64,000 bases of DNA, from contig BSDZ01000010.1 of assembly GCA_030268105.1 (NCBI GenBank), forward strand, positions 4,440,001 through 4,504,000. The letters run 5' to 3'. The position numbers were made by a program, and so were the translations under genes. The notes beneath the pieces were generated by a model that did no database searches, was not told where the DNA came from, and saw nothing but the letters and a program-made list of their open reading frames with translations. Source of the stretch: Volvox africanus. Its lineage: Eukaryota; Chlorophyta; Chlorophyceae; Chlamydomonadales; Volvocaceae. Positions within the stretch are counted from its first letter, which is position 1. Each line of letters begins with the position of its first letter. This document shows positions 45,306-58,135 of the stretch, in pieces.

Positions 45306-45897
45306 TCATTAAAAGGTTGTACTATTGCAAATAACTTGCTCCTTCAGCAGGATACATACAGCTGCAGACATGAGGCATGGGCCCTACGTACTACTAAAAA
45401 GTGAAGAGAAGTGCTTTGGTACTCCGTCCAGGGTTGTGCTGCTGCCAATCAATCCCATGTAAGCAACAATGTTTCGTAACCCTGCTTTACAACATCCTTT
45501 ATATGTACATTTAATGCCACCCGTGAAGCAAGCAAGAGCAACTGCTATAAAAGTTATGCTGTGCACTAGCCTTTAAATCTTAACATATATACAAGGTGCA
45601 GCAGCAATAAAGAATGTTATTTTACAATAATATTGATGATTGCCGTCGTCCTACATAAAAAATCTGTTTAGCTCTTCGCATGCGGCTAGCGATTTGCGGC
45701 ATGTAACGGTTGGTTGTCGTAAAAGCTAGTCAACGAGTTCATGAGAAACGTCATAAATTATTTTTAAGGAATGTTAATCAAGTTTCTTATTAGCAAGCTC
45801 CTGGAAGTATGATGATGAGGCTGTATCCCAGTATTTCACGTACATGCATGTATAAGGAGCTTCCTGTGCGTATGCATGTAATTTACTATTCAAGTCT

Positions 45898-46415
45898 TCT
45901 TACGAGGATAGGAGCAACCGATGCGAAACGTGGATAGATTACAATGTATTGACGCAAGAACCGTGTATATTTGGCATAAATAATTATAGTATCAACGTTA
46001 GTAACGCGCAAGACTAATTAGCGCAGAGTGCGCACAAACAATATACTCGCGATAATAACTGTACGGCACTCATCGCGATACCTAACTTACATCGCGGTTA
46101 CTCGCACCTAAGTAAGAGCTATTGCACAACTGTTATCAGACGGTATTATGATGACGTGAAATCCCGCATAATCACAACACACCCCCTCGGGATGCACGTC
46201 ATGGTCGAATAGGGCACTCCAATATCACACTTCCTCAAAGATAGTAGCGTCAAGTTACTAAGTATCACTGAAATAAACCTCTACGATAAGGCAATTGAGA
46301 CGATGCTGGACTGGTGCTGTTAGATGCCACAACAAGAATAAGTAATCCTTCGTTTATGAACGTTATTGTCAAAAGAAATAATGACCTCACTATCAAAAAC
46401 AGCTTAACTACAGCC
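45898..46415 (-). repeat. Copia-A 3' LTR and untranslated region (minus arm, copy 2)
   Basis: LTR 45898-46179 and untranslated region to CAGCC at 46411-46415. Confidence 0.85.
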
Positions 46416-49400
46416 TGTTAAGGAGATAAAGGAAGTATAAAGCTGCTATGAAGTATTACAGAGGTCAGAGGAGGTCAGATGTATAAGACACTAGACGATT
46501 GCTAGCTGTTGGGTGACTATTGCAGAGTTTATGCACCCTTAAATACTATTATTGCCTGCTGTTAGCTATTCCAAGAGTTCCGCCCGGTTGTCCTCTCGGA
46601 TGGCTCCACTTAACTCTAGGACAGTTCCAAGCTCCTTCTCTAGGACAGCTCCGAGCTCCTTCTCTAGGACAGTTCCAAGGTTGTGGCAACCAATGTTTGC
46701 ACCGTCCAAGACTTAACACGCCCCCTCGGTGCAAACCCCACTAGACTACACCCATGGAGGCACGGCACCACTTGAACTTGGCTTCACCCAAGGCCTTCGT
46801 CATCACATCAGCCACCATCTTCTCCGTAGGGCAGTACCTAAGCTCAACCTCCCCACTTGCGACCCGCTCTCTGACTAGATGATGCATCACATCAATATGC
46901 TTGGACTGCTGGGACGTCATAGGGTTGTTGCTGATATTCATCGCCCCCTGGGAATCCACCTTAATAATCGAGGGGGAGGTGCCGATCTTCAGACCGTCAG
47001 ACAGCTTTGACAGCCAAAGGGCTTCTCTCACCGCACTGGAAAGAGCTTGATACTCTGCCTCCACTGATGATGCTGCCACGGTACGCTGCAGCTGGCTGCT
47101 CCAACTTATCGCAGTACCGTTCACTCGGAAAACATAACCAGTTGTTGACCTGCGGGTAACTGTGTCTCCTGCCCAATCCGAATCACTGACCAATCGCCTC
47201 TTTCACCTTCCGCACCAATTCTAAATCATCTGAGGCCACACACGTATCATCCACATGAACCAATGCAACCACCACTCCCCTTTCATCAACCTTCAGAAAC
47301 ATAGCCGGATCTGATTTAGACGGGAACAGCCCAATCTCGGCAAACTTCTCACACAACTTATCATACCAGCACCGTGGGGCCTGCTTTAGACCAGCAGGTT
47401 TCCTACTCGTACCCCGGTGGCTGCTCCATCCAAAGATCCTCCTTCAGTTCTCCATTCAAGAACGCAGTCGTCACATCTAGCTGGTGAATGGGCATTTTTC
47501 TAGCCGCTGCAACCGCTAAAAGGACTCGAAAAGATGAGCTACGGGACGTAGGCGCAAAGAGCTCACCATAATCCACCCCCTCGCGCTGTACAAACCCTTT
47601 TGCGACCAAGCGCGCTTTAAACCGCTCAACACTACCATCTGGATTGTGTTTCACCTTATACACCCAGCGACATGGAATAAGCTTCGTGCCTGGCGGGGGT
47701 GTTTCTAAGGTCCAGGTTCCATTTGCCAACTGAGAGTTAATTTCGTCATCCATAGCCCTTTTCCACTCGCTGGCCTGCGCCCCAGACACCGCTTCAGCAT
47801 AAGTGTTGGGCTCAGACACTTTGGTTGCGGCAGCCACATGGACCCGGCCGGCAACAGACCTAGGGTCCTCACTGCGCCACCACTCGGACGGCCGTTTTCG
47901 ATCACGGACAGGGTACCTAGACTCAAAATTGTTACTCGCACCGGCAGCACCCACAGAGGGGCCAGCACCGGACGAACTCCCCGAGGGACCTGCGCCGGAA
48001 GCATCACCACCCCCTGTTGGTCCACCGCTGTTATCCCCTGAACCTCCTGCACCAGTAGAGGATCCGCCACCTTGGGTGTGAGGGGCCGGTTCCCACTCAT
48101 CATTATCATCATCATCATCACTATCACTATCAGAATCAGGCGTACTGTCTACGGGGTTGCGCCACCTTACGGACTTCTTTGCACGACTAGCTTGCTGTGC
48201 TTTCTCACCGACATTCCGCTCATCAAAGGTGACATCAGAGTGCACCGACACTACATTGTCTGAAAAAAGGATACGGTACTGGCCTGCATCGCCGTACCCA
48301 ACCAGAACACCCTTGCGACTTACCGGATCTAATTTATTGCGCTTCTCCTTGGGGATATGGACATATGCCGTACATCCAAACACACGCAGATGACTCACAT
48401 CAGGATGTTCCCCTGAGAAAGCTTCATACGGGGTGCAGGGCCGACCGGACACAGGTGAAATATTCCGAAGGTAATTCGCCGTAGAGACAGCCTCAGCCCA
48501 CATGCATTGGGGAAGTTGAGACTCAGCCAATAGAGCACGCATCTTCTCTAACAGAGTCCTATTCAAGCGCTCAGCAGCTCCATTCTGCTCGGGGGCATAC
48601 CCCACCGTAGGCCCATGCCGAATCCCTTTCGTACGGAAAAACTCCTGCAGGGGACTGTTAATGAACTCACCCCCTTGATCAGACCGTACCTCCTTGACCC
48701 GAAAACCACTGTACGTCTCCAGCTGATTCACCATAGTCATCACCTTGTCCTTCACCGCTTCCTTGGTAGGTGTAAAGGCTACAGCCGAAAAACCAGTATA
48801 GTCATCCAACAAGACAGTTAGGTAGAGGGAACCCGTTGGTGTTCGCTCAGGCATCGGACCACAAACATCAAGATGAATAAGAGCTAGTGGTTGATCCACC
48901 TTATGCCCAGTTGATGGGAAGGGCCCTCGGCGCTGCCGTGACATCACACATGGCTCGCACACACCCGCATCTCCGGCTCCCTTCACCTGCTCCTTTGCAA
49001 AACGCACCCCTGACACCATGCCTTCACCCACCAACCTCTCAAGATTACCTAGGCCAAGGTGTCCATACCGGCGGTGCCACAAGTCCATTGATTCAGATGC
49101 AGACTTCCCATGAGCCACTCCACCAAAAGGCTGGGTGTATCTCAACCTGGAAGCAGACCTGGGAATCGAAAAACATGATAGGGCATACAGGTCGCCCAAG
49201 CGCTGGCCCGTCAGAATCTTCTCACCACCCTTGTGCATAGTGACTTGGCCATCCTCAAAGCAAACTGACCCACCCTGCTTATCCAGGGCAGCAACTGACA
49301 GCACATTTGCAAAGCTGTCAGGAACAAGATACACCTCTTCCACCGTCACCCGTGCATGCATATTGACCCCGGGGATAAGCCTCAGAGTCCCTACCGCTGT

Positions 49401-50824
49401 GGGCCTGATGATCCCCCCGTTCACACTCAGGATCTCAAACTTTTCTGACTCCGCCAGCTCGCGGACGTCCACTATCTGATCTGCATCATATGTCAGATGA
49501 TGAGATGCACCAGAATCCAGGTACCAACCTTTCAGGCGGTCAGACCCAGATGCCACAAAGGCAAAGTTCCTCGGGCTAGCATTGCCCCTGTCGCCGGCAC
49601 CGTCCACATGGTCGTGCCGGCCATAACCTCGGCGGTCGCTCCCCAAGCTGGGCCCGCCCGCGGCCTCTCCATGGCCGCCCATTCTTGTGCGCTCCAGGCC
49701 GCCTGACCCATAACCGGGTCCTCTAGGCGCCGAGCTCCATGAGCCAGACCTCTGAGCCATCCTGGGGGCAGTGCACCCCCTCTCCAGATGCCCGGGCTTT
49801 CCACAGTTCCAGCACTGCAGTGGCTCCCGTGATCCGCCGCGGACGTGGCTTCCTCCACGTCGGGGCGCACTTCCTGTGGCTGAGCTTCCCCTACCCGCAC
49901 TGACAAAAGCAGACGAGCTGGTAGAGGCCTCATGCATGCTCCCTACCCTAGCTTCGAACGCCAGCAGTTGTGCGGTTGCACTAGACAGCGTAAGCTCACC
50001 AGACTGTGTCGTCAAAATCGACACTATCACCTCATACTTCTGAGGTAGACCCGTCAGCATTGCATACGTCATGTCTTGTTCACTGGTGGCCTGGCCCACC
50101 TTCAGCAGATCTGTGTGTAGCTCCCGCACTCTTGCAAGGTACACCGGCAGGGCCTCTCCCTTCTTCATCGCCAGCTTAGTATACTCCTGACGCAGCTGAG
50201 ATCTGCGGGCATGGTTGTTGGCGGCAAAAATCGCAGCAAGGCCATCCCACGCCATTTTGGCGTTCGGCGATGCCTTGATGACCGGCAGATGGCAGTCCTT
50301 CACATTCTTCACCAGCAGAGTCTTCACTCGCTCCGATGCAGCGACCTCTTCATCTGTAACCGGCTCAGTCAACAGCGCCCTGTTCAAGTTATGCTCAGCA
50401 CACAAGTTCTCAAACCGATAGGCCCATGTAGAGTAGTTGTTGAGATGGAGGGGTTCAGCCAACTTGTCCTTGCCCATGTTGTTCTTGGTTCTCTCAGAGC
50501 GCCCAGGCGGGGCTCATAACCTGTTAAGGAGATAAAGGAAGTATAAAGCTGCTATGAAGTATTACAGAGGTCAGAGGAGGTCAGATGTATAAGACACTAG
50601 ACGATTGCTAGCTGTTGGGTGACTATTGCAGAGTTTATGCACCCTTAAATACTATTATTGCCTGCTGTTAGCTATTCCAAGAGTTCCGCCCGGTTGTCCT
50701 CTCGGATGGCTCCACTTAACTCTAGGACAGTTCCAAGCTCCTTCTCTAGGACAGCTCCGAGCTCCTTCTCTAGGACAGTTCCAAGGTTGTGGCAACCAAT
50801 GTTTGCACCGTCCAAGACTTAACA
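46416..50824 (-). mobile_element. Copia-B, internally deleted, original insertion in Copia-A 3' untranslated region
   Basis: LTRs are 46416-46718 and 50522-50824, flanked by a matching 5-bp duplication CAGCC (46411-46415 and 50825-50829). It is therefore the original insertion, whereas the 35951-40359 copy is derived. Confidence 0.9.
46741..50477 (-). pseudogene. Copia-B Gag-Pol with two deletions (original copy)
   Basis: Open from 50477 to 47403 (Gag, protease, integrase, start of RT), then frameshifted; RNase H remnant at 47193-46741. It has the same 434-bp and 32-bp losses as the hybrid. Residue 11 is His where the others have Asp. Confidence 0.9.
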
Positions 50825-50898
50825 CAGCCAGCCACCCGGGCTCACGCCTTATTGGCCTATATGAGCTGGTTTCTACCAACAGATCGATGGCTTCTTTG

Positions 50899-53800
50899 TC
50901 AGGTATCGTCTAGTCCTATTTCACGGCGGCACCAGACGAACTTTCCTTCTGGCAGTGGTTTGGTCAATGCGTCCGCCACCATCTCCTCCGTGCGGCAATG
51001 CCCCAGTGCCACGTCGCCCTCTATCACTCTCTCGCGAATCATGTGGTGCTGTACATCAATATGCTTAGACCGTGATGATGTAATGGGGTTGTTGCCTAGG
51101 TCTAAGGCCCCTTGTGAGTCTATGTTGATTCTGATTCCGTCGGAGTCCACATTAAGGTCCCCGCATAGCTTATTCAACCAGAGGACTTCCCTGACTGCGC
51201 TGGAAAGGGCCTGGTATTCAGCCTCCACGGATGACGCTGCCACAATGCGCTGCAACTGACTGCTCCAGCTGATTGCGGTACCATTAACGCGAAATACGTA
51301 CCCAGTCGTGGATCGCCTTGAGTTAGTGTCTCCTGCCCAGTCCGAATCGCAATATCCATCGATGATCTCCTTGCTCTCCCGCCGGAACTGTAGGCCCAGG
51401 TTGCGCGTGCCCGCCACGTAGCGAAGGACCCCCTTTGCCATGCCCATTGCGGGTTTGGTTGGCTTGGCCATGAACCGTGACAACATGCTGAGGGCGAAGC
51501 CAAGGTCTGGACGCGTGCTGACTGCCAGGTAGTTGAGCTCACCAATGAGTGCTCTGTACGGCGTCGGATCCTCCAACAGCTCGGTGTCTTTGTCCAGGTG
51601 AAGTTTTGCTCCCACAGCTATGGGGATGGCTCTGGGTTTAACCTCGCTCATGCCATGCTTATGTAGGATGCGTTCCACATAGCTGGATTGTGATAACGTG
51701 ATCTCTCCATTGGGTTGCCGTCGAACTTCCATGCCCAGAAATACCTCAATGCGGCCAAGATCTCTTACCTTGAATAGTTTGCTGATTTCTGCCTTGAGAT
51801 TTCGGATCATCTCGGGGTCTTTAGCCGCAATGCACATGTCGTCCACGTGGACCAGCACGAACACGTCTCCTTTGCTGTTGTTTGCTCTCACGAACATCGC
51901 TTGGTCAGATTTGGATGTGGTGAGTCCGATTTCAGCGAATTTGGTGCATAGTTTGTCGTACCAGCAGCGGGATGCTTGGCGGAGGCCATATATCGACTTG
52001 AGTAGCCGGCAGGCAGCTCCTGGGGTCGCCAGGTCGTATCCCGGTGGTGGTTTCATCCAGATTTCCTCTTTGAGGTCGCCGTTCAAAAAGGCCGTGGAGA
52101 CATCTAGTTGGTGTACGTCGAAGTCCCTGGCGGCGGCGATGGCTAGGATGGCCCGGAATGATGAGCCTCGTGATGTAGGTGCAAACAGTTCTCCAAAATC
52201 CACCCCCTCGCGTTGTGCGAAGCCCTTCGCAACCAGACGCGCCTTGTATCTGTCGATTGAGCCATCAGGGCATGTCTTGAGTTTGTAGACCCAGCGGCAG
52301 GGCAGGATGTTTGTGCCAGGCGGTGGGATGCCAATTTCCCAGGTGCCGTTGGTCATGTGGGCAATTATCTCGTCGTTCATCGCTTGTTGCCACTTGATGC
52401 GGTGAGGGCCTCTAATCGCATCATGGTGAGATTTGGGTTCTTGTATTCTGGCGGCCATGTTGATACGCGCTGCCACCGATCTTTGAGTGCGCCACCACTC
52501 ACATGGGCGCTTTCGCACGCGGATGGGGTAGCGGTTGGCTAACCTCGTGTTGTCCACATCCATGTCTTCTTCTGTTGCCATGTCTTCACTGTCGGAGTCG
52601 TCGGTGTCCTCAGGTTGTATTGGGTCTTGCCTTGGTTGGCTTCCTGATGGGCCCGCTCCATCGTTGACGGCTCCTGTTCTCTCTGTGTTTGGATAGCTTG
52701 ACGCCGTGCGTGTTACGGGAGGTGGTGGTTGAGGCAGATTCGGGTCGTGGCCATCACCATTGTGTGCATTGGTGGGCATAGGGACAGCTCTTGGTCGTGG
52801 CTCTGGGTCATCCATGTCGGAATCGGAGTCAGTTTCAGCATTGTCACGGTTGTCGTCCGAGGGTTTGTATGGTTCGTGCGTGGCCTGTTGTTCATCGAAT
52901 ACGACATCGCTGTGTCTTGATACTGACCCGTCCGAGAATAATATCCGGTAGCTGCCCCCATCGCCATATCCCACCATTATACCTCGTCGACTCACGGGAT
53001 CCAGTTTGTTGCGCTTGGCCTTGGGCACGTGGACATAAGCCGTGCAGCCAAAAACGCGCAAGTGATCGACCTCTGGAACCTTTCCAGTGAAGAGCTCGTA
53101 CGGGGTACGGGAAATGCCATCTGCTGGGGATATATTGCGTAGGTAGTTGGCTGTGGCTGCCGCCTCAGCCCACATTTTTTGAGGGAGTTTGGATTCAAGC
53201 AATAGGGCGCGCATCTTTTCCAGCAGGGTCCGGTTTAACCGCTCTGCAGCGCCATTTTGTTCAGGGGTGTATCCAACAGTTGGCCCATGCCTGATCCCTC
53301 TGGAAGCAAAGAAGGCTTGTAGTTGGGAATTGATGAATTCTCCTCCTCTGTCGGATCGCATCTCCCACGTCTTATGTCCACACATGTTCTCCAGCTGATT
53401 TATCATCGTTACCAGCTTGTCCTTAACCGCCTCCTTGGTGTTGGTGAATGCAACTGCTGAAAATTTTGTGCAGTCATCCAACAGCACAGTCATGTACCGT
53501 GACCCATTTGGGGTGTTGTCCGGCATGGGGCCGCAGACGTCCACATGAATGAGCTCCATTGGTCTATCAGATTTGTGCCCCGTGGATTTGTGGGTTCCGC
53601 GCGTTTGCCGTGATAAAACACAAGTCTCGCACTTGGCGGGGTTGTGTTGAAGTCAGCAAAGCGCCCGGCCCCTCGTGGGCCGTATTTCTTGCTCTGACAT
53701 TCTATCGTATATGAGTGTTGCTCACATTCCAACAGGTTGACCTTCTGTTGTGGTACATCGTTGACGCCTATCACCATTCCGTGCCTGATTAGCTTCTGCA

Positions 53801-55400
53801 GACCTCCGAGTCTGATGTGCCCCAAGCGTCGGTGCCACAGGCCTTCGCTTTGGCTTGACAGCTTAGCGTGGGCAGCACCGGCAAAGCTGAAATGTGCGTC
53901 GTTAGGTTGATCGACGTCGCACTCCAACCTGTATAAGTTACCTTCTCGTCGGCCTGCAATGACGATGTCTCCATAACGCTTCACGTAGACCATATGCTTG
54001 GTGAACATGATTTCCCCTTCATCGGATTTGTCGTTGATAGACGAGACGGACAGGACTTTGACGCAGCTGTGTGGCACCACGTATACGTTGTTGATGGTGA
54101 TTTTGGTGTCGGGGTAGAGTGTGGACACCAGTATGAGGGTGCCTACTGCGATAGGTTGAATGGTTTCCCCACCCATGCTCATGATGTCAAAACGTTCCCG
54201 TCGGCTTATTCCAACCACGTTGGTTAGCTCCCGTTCGTCGTACGTGATGTGGTGAGATGCGCCGGAGTCCACGTACCACCCTTGTAATTTGTCGTATTGG
54301 GATCCCACGAAAGCGCAGTTCTCTGGTTGATTGGATCGTCGCCCTCCACTCTCCTGATGACTTGTTGGCCTGGATAACGCTGTGGCGTCGACGGTGTTGT
54401 GGCTCCTGTTGCCCTGGCGGTTGTAGTTGCCATCTTGCCTGTCGCGTCTTATTTGGCCTGGAGGTTGTGGTATGCGTGGGGTGCGGCATTGTCGCGCGGT
54501 ATGTCCATAATTTCCGCATAGTTGGCATTGCACTGTCCCGCCGTAGCCATAACCAGATCTGTGTTCATGTTGGCTTACTCCGTTGCGGCCATCTCTTCCA
54601 TAACTCCATGCATCGCATTGATTGATGATTGGCATATTCCTGTATCCTCGATCAAATGTGTTGCCGCGATGGTTCCATCCGTCGTGGCCGTTGTTGGCAG
54701 CGCTCCATGTGCCTCCTCGACTTGTGCCGGTAAATGCGACCGAATTATCTCCATAGTCGCGTTCAATTGTATCATTGCGATTGCGGCTAGTCTCGCTGTG
54801 ATATTGTCCGGTGCTCCAATTGTCTCTTTGGCTTGTTGCACTGAAAGCAACGGAATCACCCTCTGCATCGACTCGTTTCTCAAAAGCCAATAGTTGAGCG
54901 CCCACGGTATCCAAATTGTATTGGCCATTGACTGTCAGCGTGGTAACAATAACCGAGAATTTCTTCGGTAGTCCCACCAGTAGATTGTAGGTAACTTCCC
55001 GTTCGGTAACGGGGTGTCCCACTTCCACCAAGTCCGTATATAGATTGTGGACGCGAGCCAGATATAAGATTAGGGCTTCATTTTGTGCCATTTTAAGGGC
55101 TGACAGTTCAGCAACAAGCTGAGATTTTCTTGCGTCGCTGCTTGCCGCAAAAACAGCCGCGAGCCTCTCCCATGCTCCCTTGGCGTTGGGCGCTGCTCTG
55201 ATAATTGCCAAGTGATGATCTTGGACATTTTTGACAAGGATGTTTCTGACCTTGTTTGACGCGGCGATGTCCTCGTCGGTCATTGGTTCGTCTCTCAGCC
55301 ATCTATCCAGGTTGTTCTCTTGCATCATAGATTGGAACCTGAACGACCACGTAGCATAATTGCTCAGACCTAATGGGTCTGATAACCTATCCTTTCCCAT
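50899..55400 (-). pseudogene. Copia-A Gag-Pol (minus arm), interrupted by a 90-bp solo LTR
   Basis: Without the 95-bp insertion (90-bp LTR plus 5-bp duplication) the frame is 1,468 aa: Gag, CCHC, DSG protease, integrase, RT with VHVDDM and RNase H with DSDWAGD. It keeps the DEDIA residues missing from the + arm. The insertion lies between the pre-integrase LWHRRLGH and the integrase zinc Cys pair, shifts the frame, and leaves two open parts (55400-53490 and 53559-50899). The downstream part still holds complete integrase core, RT and RNase H sequence but no proper start. Confidence 0.92.
53645..53734 (-). mobile_element. 90-bp solo LTR of the miniature element
   Basis: TGTTGAAG...TTCCAACA on the plus strand, flanked by the 5-bp duplication GGTTG (53640-53644 and 53735-53739). 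It is about 93% identical to 31548-31637. The empty site is seen in the + arm at ~22735. It confirms that the element moves as an LTR retroelement. Confidence 0.85.
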
Positions 55401-55854
55401 CGCTGCGTGTTATAGTTCCCGATGTAGGCAGGCGATTATGGTCGTTGTTGACCAGAGGCGGCGGTCGCTGTGCTCCGTATTTGCCACCACCAATTGAAAA
55501 CGCTTGGCCAAAAGATTGATGCCTATGCCTTGACGAGATAATTACGGCTCAGAAGAGCCGGGGCTCATAACCTCTTACGAGGATAGGAGCAACCGATGCG
55601 AAACGTGGATAGATTACAATGTATTGACGCAAGAACCGTGTATATTTGGCATAAATAATTATAGTATCAACGTTAGTAACGCGCAAGACTAATTAGCGCA
55701 GAGTGCGCACAAACAATATACTCGCGATAATAACTGTACGGCACTCGTCGCGATACCTAACTTACATCGCGGTTACTCGCACCTAAGTAAGAGCTATTGC
55801 ACAACTGTTATCAGACGGTATTTTGATGACGTGAAATCCCGCATAATCACAACA
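55401..55854 (-). promoter_or_regulatory. Copia-A leader, primer site and 5' LTR (minus arm)
   Basis: Leader 55401-55572 with the hairpin and primer site (55545-55572) as in the + arm; LTR 55573-55854, which would carry the promoter. Confidence 0.85.
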
Positions 55855-56052
55855 AGTCTATCATTCGTTATTGAAAATTTACTTCAAGTGTAAATTACGC
55901 GGACATGCACGTTCCACTTTAATATCTCGTACTCCACATGCATGAGTACTGCCTGTACCACTCCATACAATGGAGGAGTCGTTTCCCTTTGTCAGATATC
56001 AGTTCTGTAAGGAAAAACAGTCTGATCCTGCTACTTTACTGTATATTATTAC

Positions 56053-57518
56053 ATGCTCATGGCCCACCTTTTATTAGGCTTTTTCTGTGGCATTACTTTC
56101 GGTATTGCTGTTGCCTCTTACGTTGCTCTGTATGCCCCTGTTTTAGTTGATGTATATGTTACAGAATATTTAGTGTGGATCCTCATGGGTTCTTCTGTTT
56201 TTGTTCTCATCACAGTGTTGGGCGTTACGATAGGGCGATACTGCTCAACGGTGTCATTTACACAGTCCAATCATGATGAACGAGCTCTTCAGCTTTTCGT
56301 CGTTTTACCTGGGTCACGGACGTTGACGTTTTCTGGAAGTACGGACTCAACTGTGGGACAGCTCATGGACTTCGTCTCCAGTAATTCCTTATTTACATTT
56401 CAACCTGGATCAGTTTGGAGGTTGACTTCTAGTAGAGGGGACGTGCTATCAGATCAAGATAAACATCTTGGCTTGTACGGCTTACATAACCAGTACCATG
56501 TTAAAGTTCTTGGCCGCCTCCTTGGAGGCAGTGGAAGGCTTCTGAACAAGCGCCCAGCCTCATCCAAAAGGGATAGCATATCAGGTGCGCACGGATGACT
56601 TATGTTCATATAGGTTTTTAAGGGATATATTTATTTGGAACATTCATTGTGCACTCATCTCGTACCAGCCACCCACTCATGCTGTCAATAATTTTAAATC
56701 AAAGTACAGTTATTCATACTAGCCCGGGCTTTGGTGTGATGAGCCAGGCACTGTGGTTTGTTTGGATGGGTCCAATGAAACCCTTCCAATTGCCATCCAC
56801 CGTGGCCATGCATGTATGCACGGAAAAAATTAAAATATCCCTCACGCCAAATTGGCATGCAAGCTACATCTACGTATCTCCTTACTTGCATGACAGCATG
56901 ATTAAATGAATGCAATATTACTGTGCTGCAAAATTCACAGATGCATGGCTGCAAAAGCACAAGTTCAGTCGTTGTCAGGACCCTCTTGGTCAGGAGGTTT
57001 ATGCATGTACTCAATGCCCATTTACTGGAAGGACACGGTCGCAGCTTTATGGGCACATGAAGAGATGCAGACTTTCTTTCCCAGAGGATACCAACTTAAA
57101 CATGGACAATGAGAATGACTTCAACACCTCTGATGATCATAATGAAGACCACAGCAGTAGCAGCAAGGACAGTTCAGGGCATACATCAGAGGTGTTGTCA
57201 GGGGATAGCAGTGGACATTCGCAGGTTCAGGAAAAAACAGCTCTGCCCTCCTCACTTGTTTCTGCTCTCATTCACGTTATGGATGATCTTGATCCTGCCA
57301 ATCCTAATCACCGGCAAACTCTAGAATATATATCAGCAATCCTGGATAACTTATGCCAACATAGTTATCCTGAATCTGAGGATGATGAACCCGATGCAGC
57401 AGAACTTGGTGTACTTTCACAGTTAGGGGCCATGGATCATGGGCAGTTACAGCTGCTGGAACCCACAAACCCAGCCGAGCTTCTTGCCTCAGGAAGCACT
57501 GTTCAAGCGTACAAATAA
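56053..57518 (+). CDS. Gene U, inverted array, first unit
   Basis: Exons 56053-56584 and 56941-57518. Two protein changes from unit 1: Arg135 to Gln (DRDK to DQDK) and Asn175 to Ser. The Gly-Gly end of the ubiquitin-like domain and the C2HC finger are kept. The promoter is cut by Copia-A at 55859. Confidence 0.6.
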
Positions 57519-58135
57519 CGTTTGGATGACCCTCTGTGGAGGGTCACTGTGAATAATGGTGATGGCGTTGTAGTGTGCCAAGGTAAGAGAAGTGTTGAGG
57601 CCTATTGTAGGGCATTATTAAACATCTTGCCTTGTTTGACGGATGCATGCCTTTGGAAGAAAATAAGATTGTTCTCCTGCATGTACATGCATATTGAATG
57701 CATGCAGAGGCAAGAATAACCGTGGGTCAGTTTGGATATGCCTGGCTGAAAGAAAAGATGGCTGGACGTGTTTGAGATGTGGTTGCAGATCGACAGCTAC
57801 GGTTCTTGAGGGATATCTGCTAACCTCCTGGTAACCATGTTCCACCCAGTCTTTATGTCCTCCGAAAGATGCTTGGAATACCAGACCTATGGGCCTCAAT
57901 ATAATGTACCTTTCTTTTGATGCCCGTGCTTGTCCGTCTCACTTTCGTGGATGGCCACACATCGTCATTGTTCGTTACCTTCAAGGCCCACCATTAACAT
58001 ACATATATGATTTTAGAAATGATAAGCTTACATTTTTTTGTTAAAAAAGAGAAAAACAAATCGACATATACCACATCAAACCACAAAGCACGCAGCAAAT
58101 TAAAAGACTAGAACGAAACATAAAATTACAACTCA
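57519..58135 (+). other. Convergent 3' region, inverted array
   Basis: Matches 2146-2761 reversed, including the in-frame Cys-rich stretch after the gene U stop; small changes in the T/A run near 58036. No separate gene. Confidence 0.4.

Larger units (their letters stand above)
29592..50521. repeat. Two tandem copies of a 10,465-bp block
   Basis: 29592-40056 and 40057-50521 are near-identical copies. Each holds a Copia-B 5' LTR, the Copia-A + 3' end, the mosaic, an inverted truncated unit, the Copia-A minus 3' LTR and a deleted Copia-B. Their Copia-B parts differ at single sites near the 5' end (39698 against 50163; the GATCGAGG/GATGGAGG and AGTCGG/AGGCGG differences), which marks the first Copia-B end as a recombinant. 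Confidence 0.9.
35433..55854 (-). mobile_element. Copia-A element, minus arm, expanded by nested and duplicated sequence
   Basis: The outer borders are the 3' LTR 35433-35714 and the 5' LTR 55573-55854, flanked by AGTCT on both sides (35428-35432 and 55855-55859). This is a perfect 5-bp duplication at the same unit position as the + arm element. Removing the Copia-B and the tandem duplication (35951-50829) leaves one ordinary Copia-A. Confidence 0.85.
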
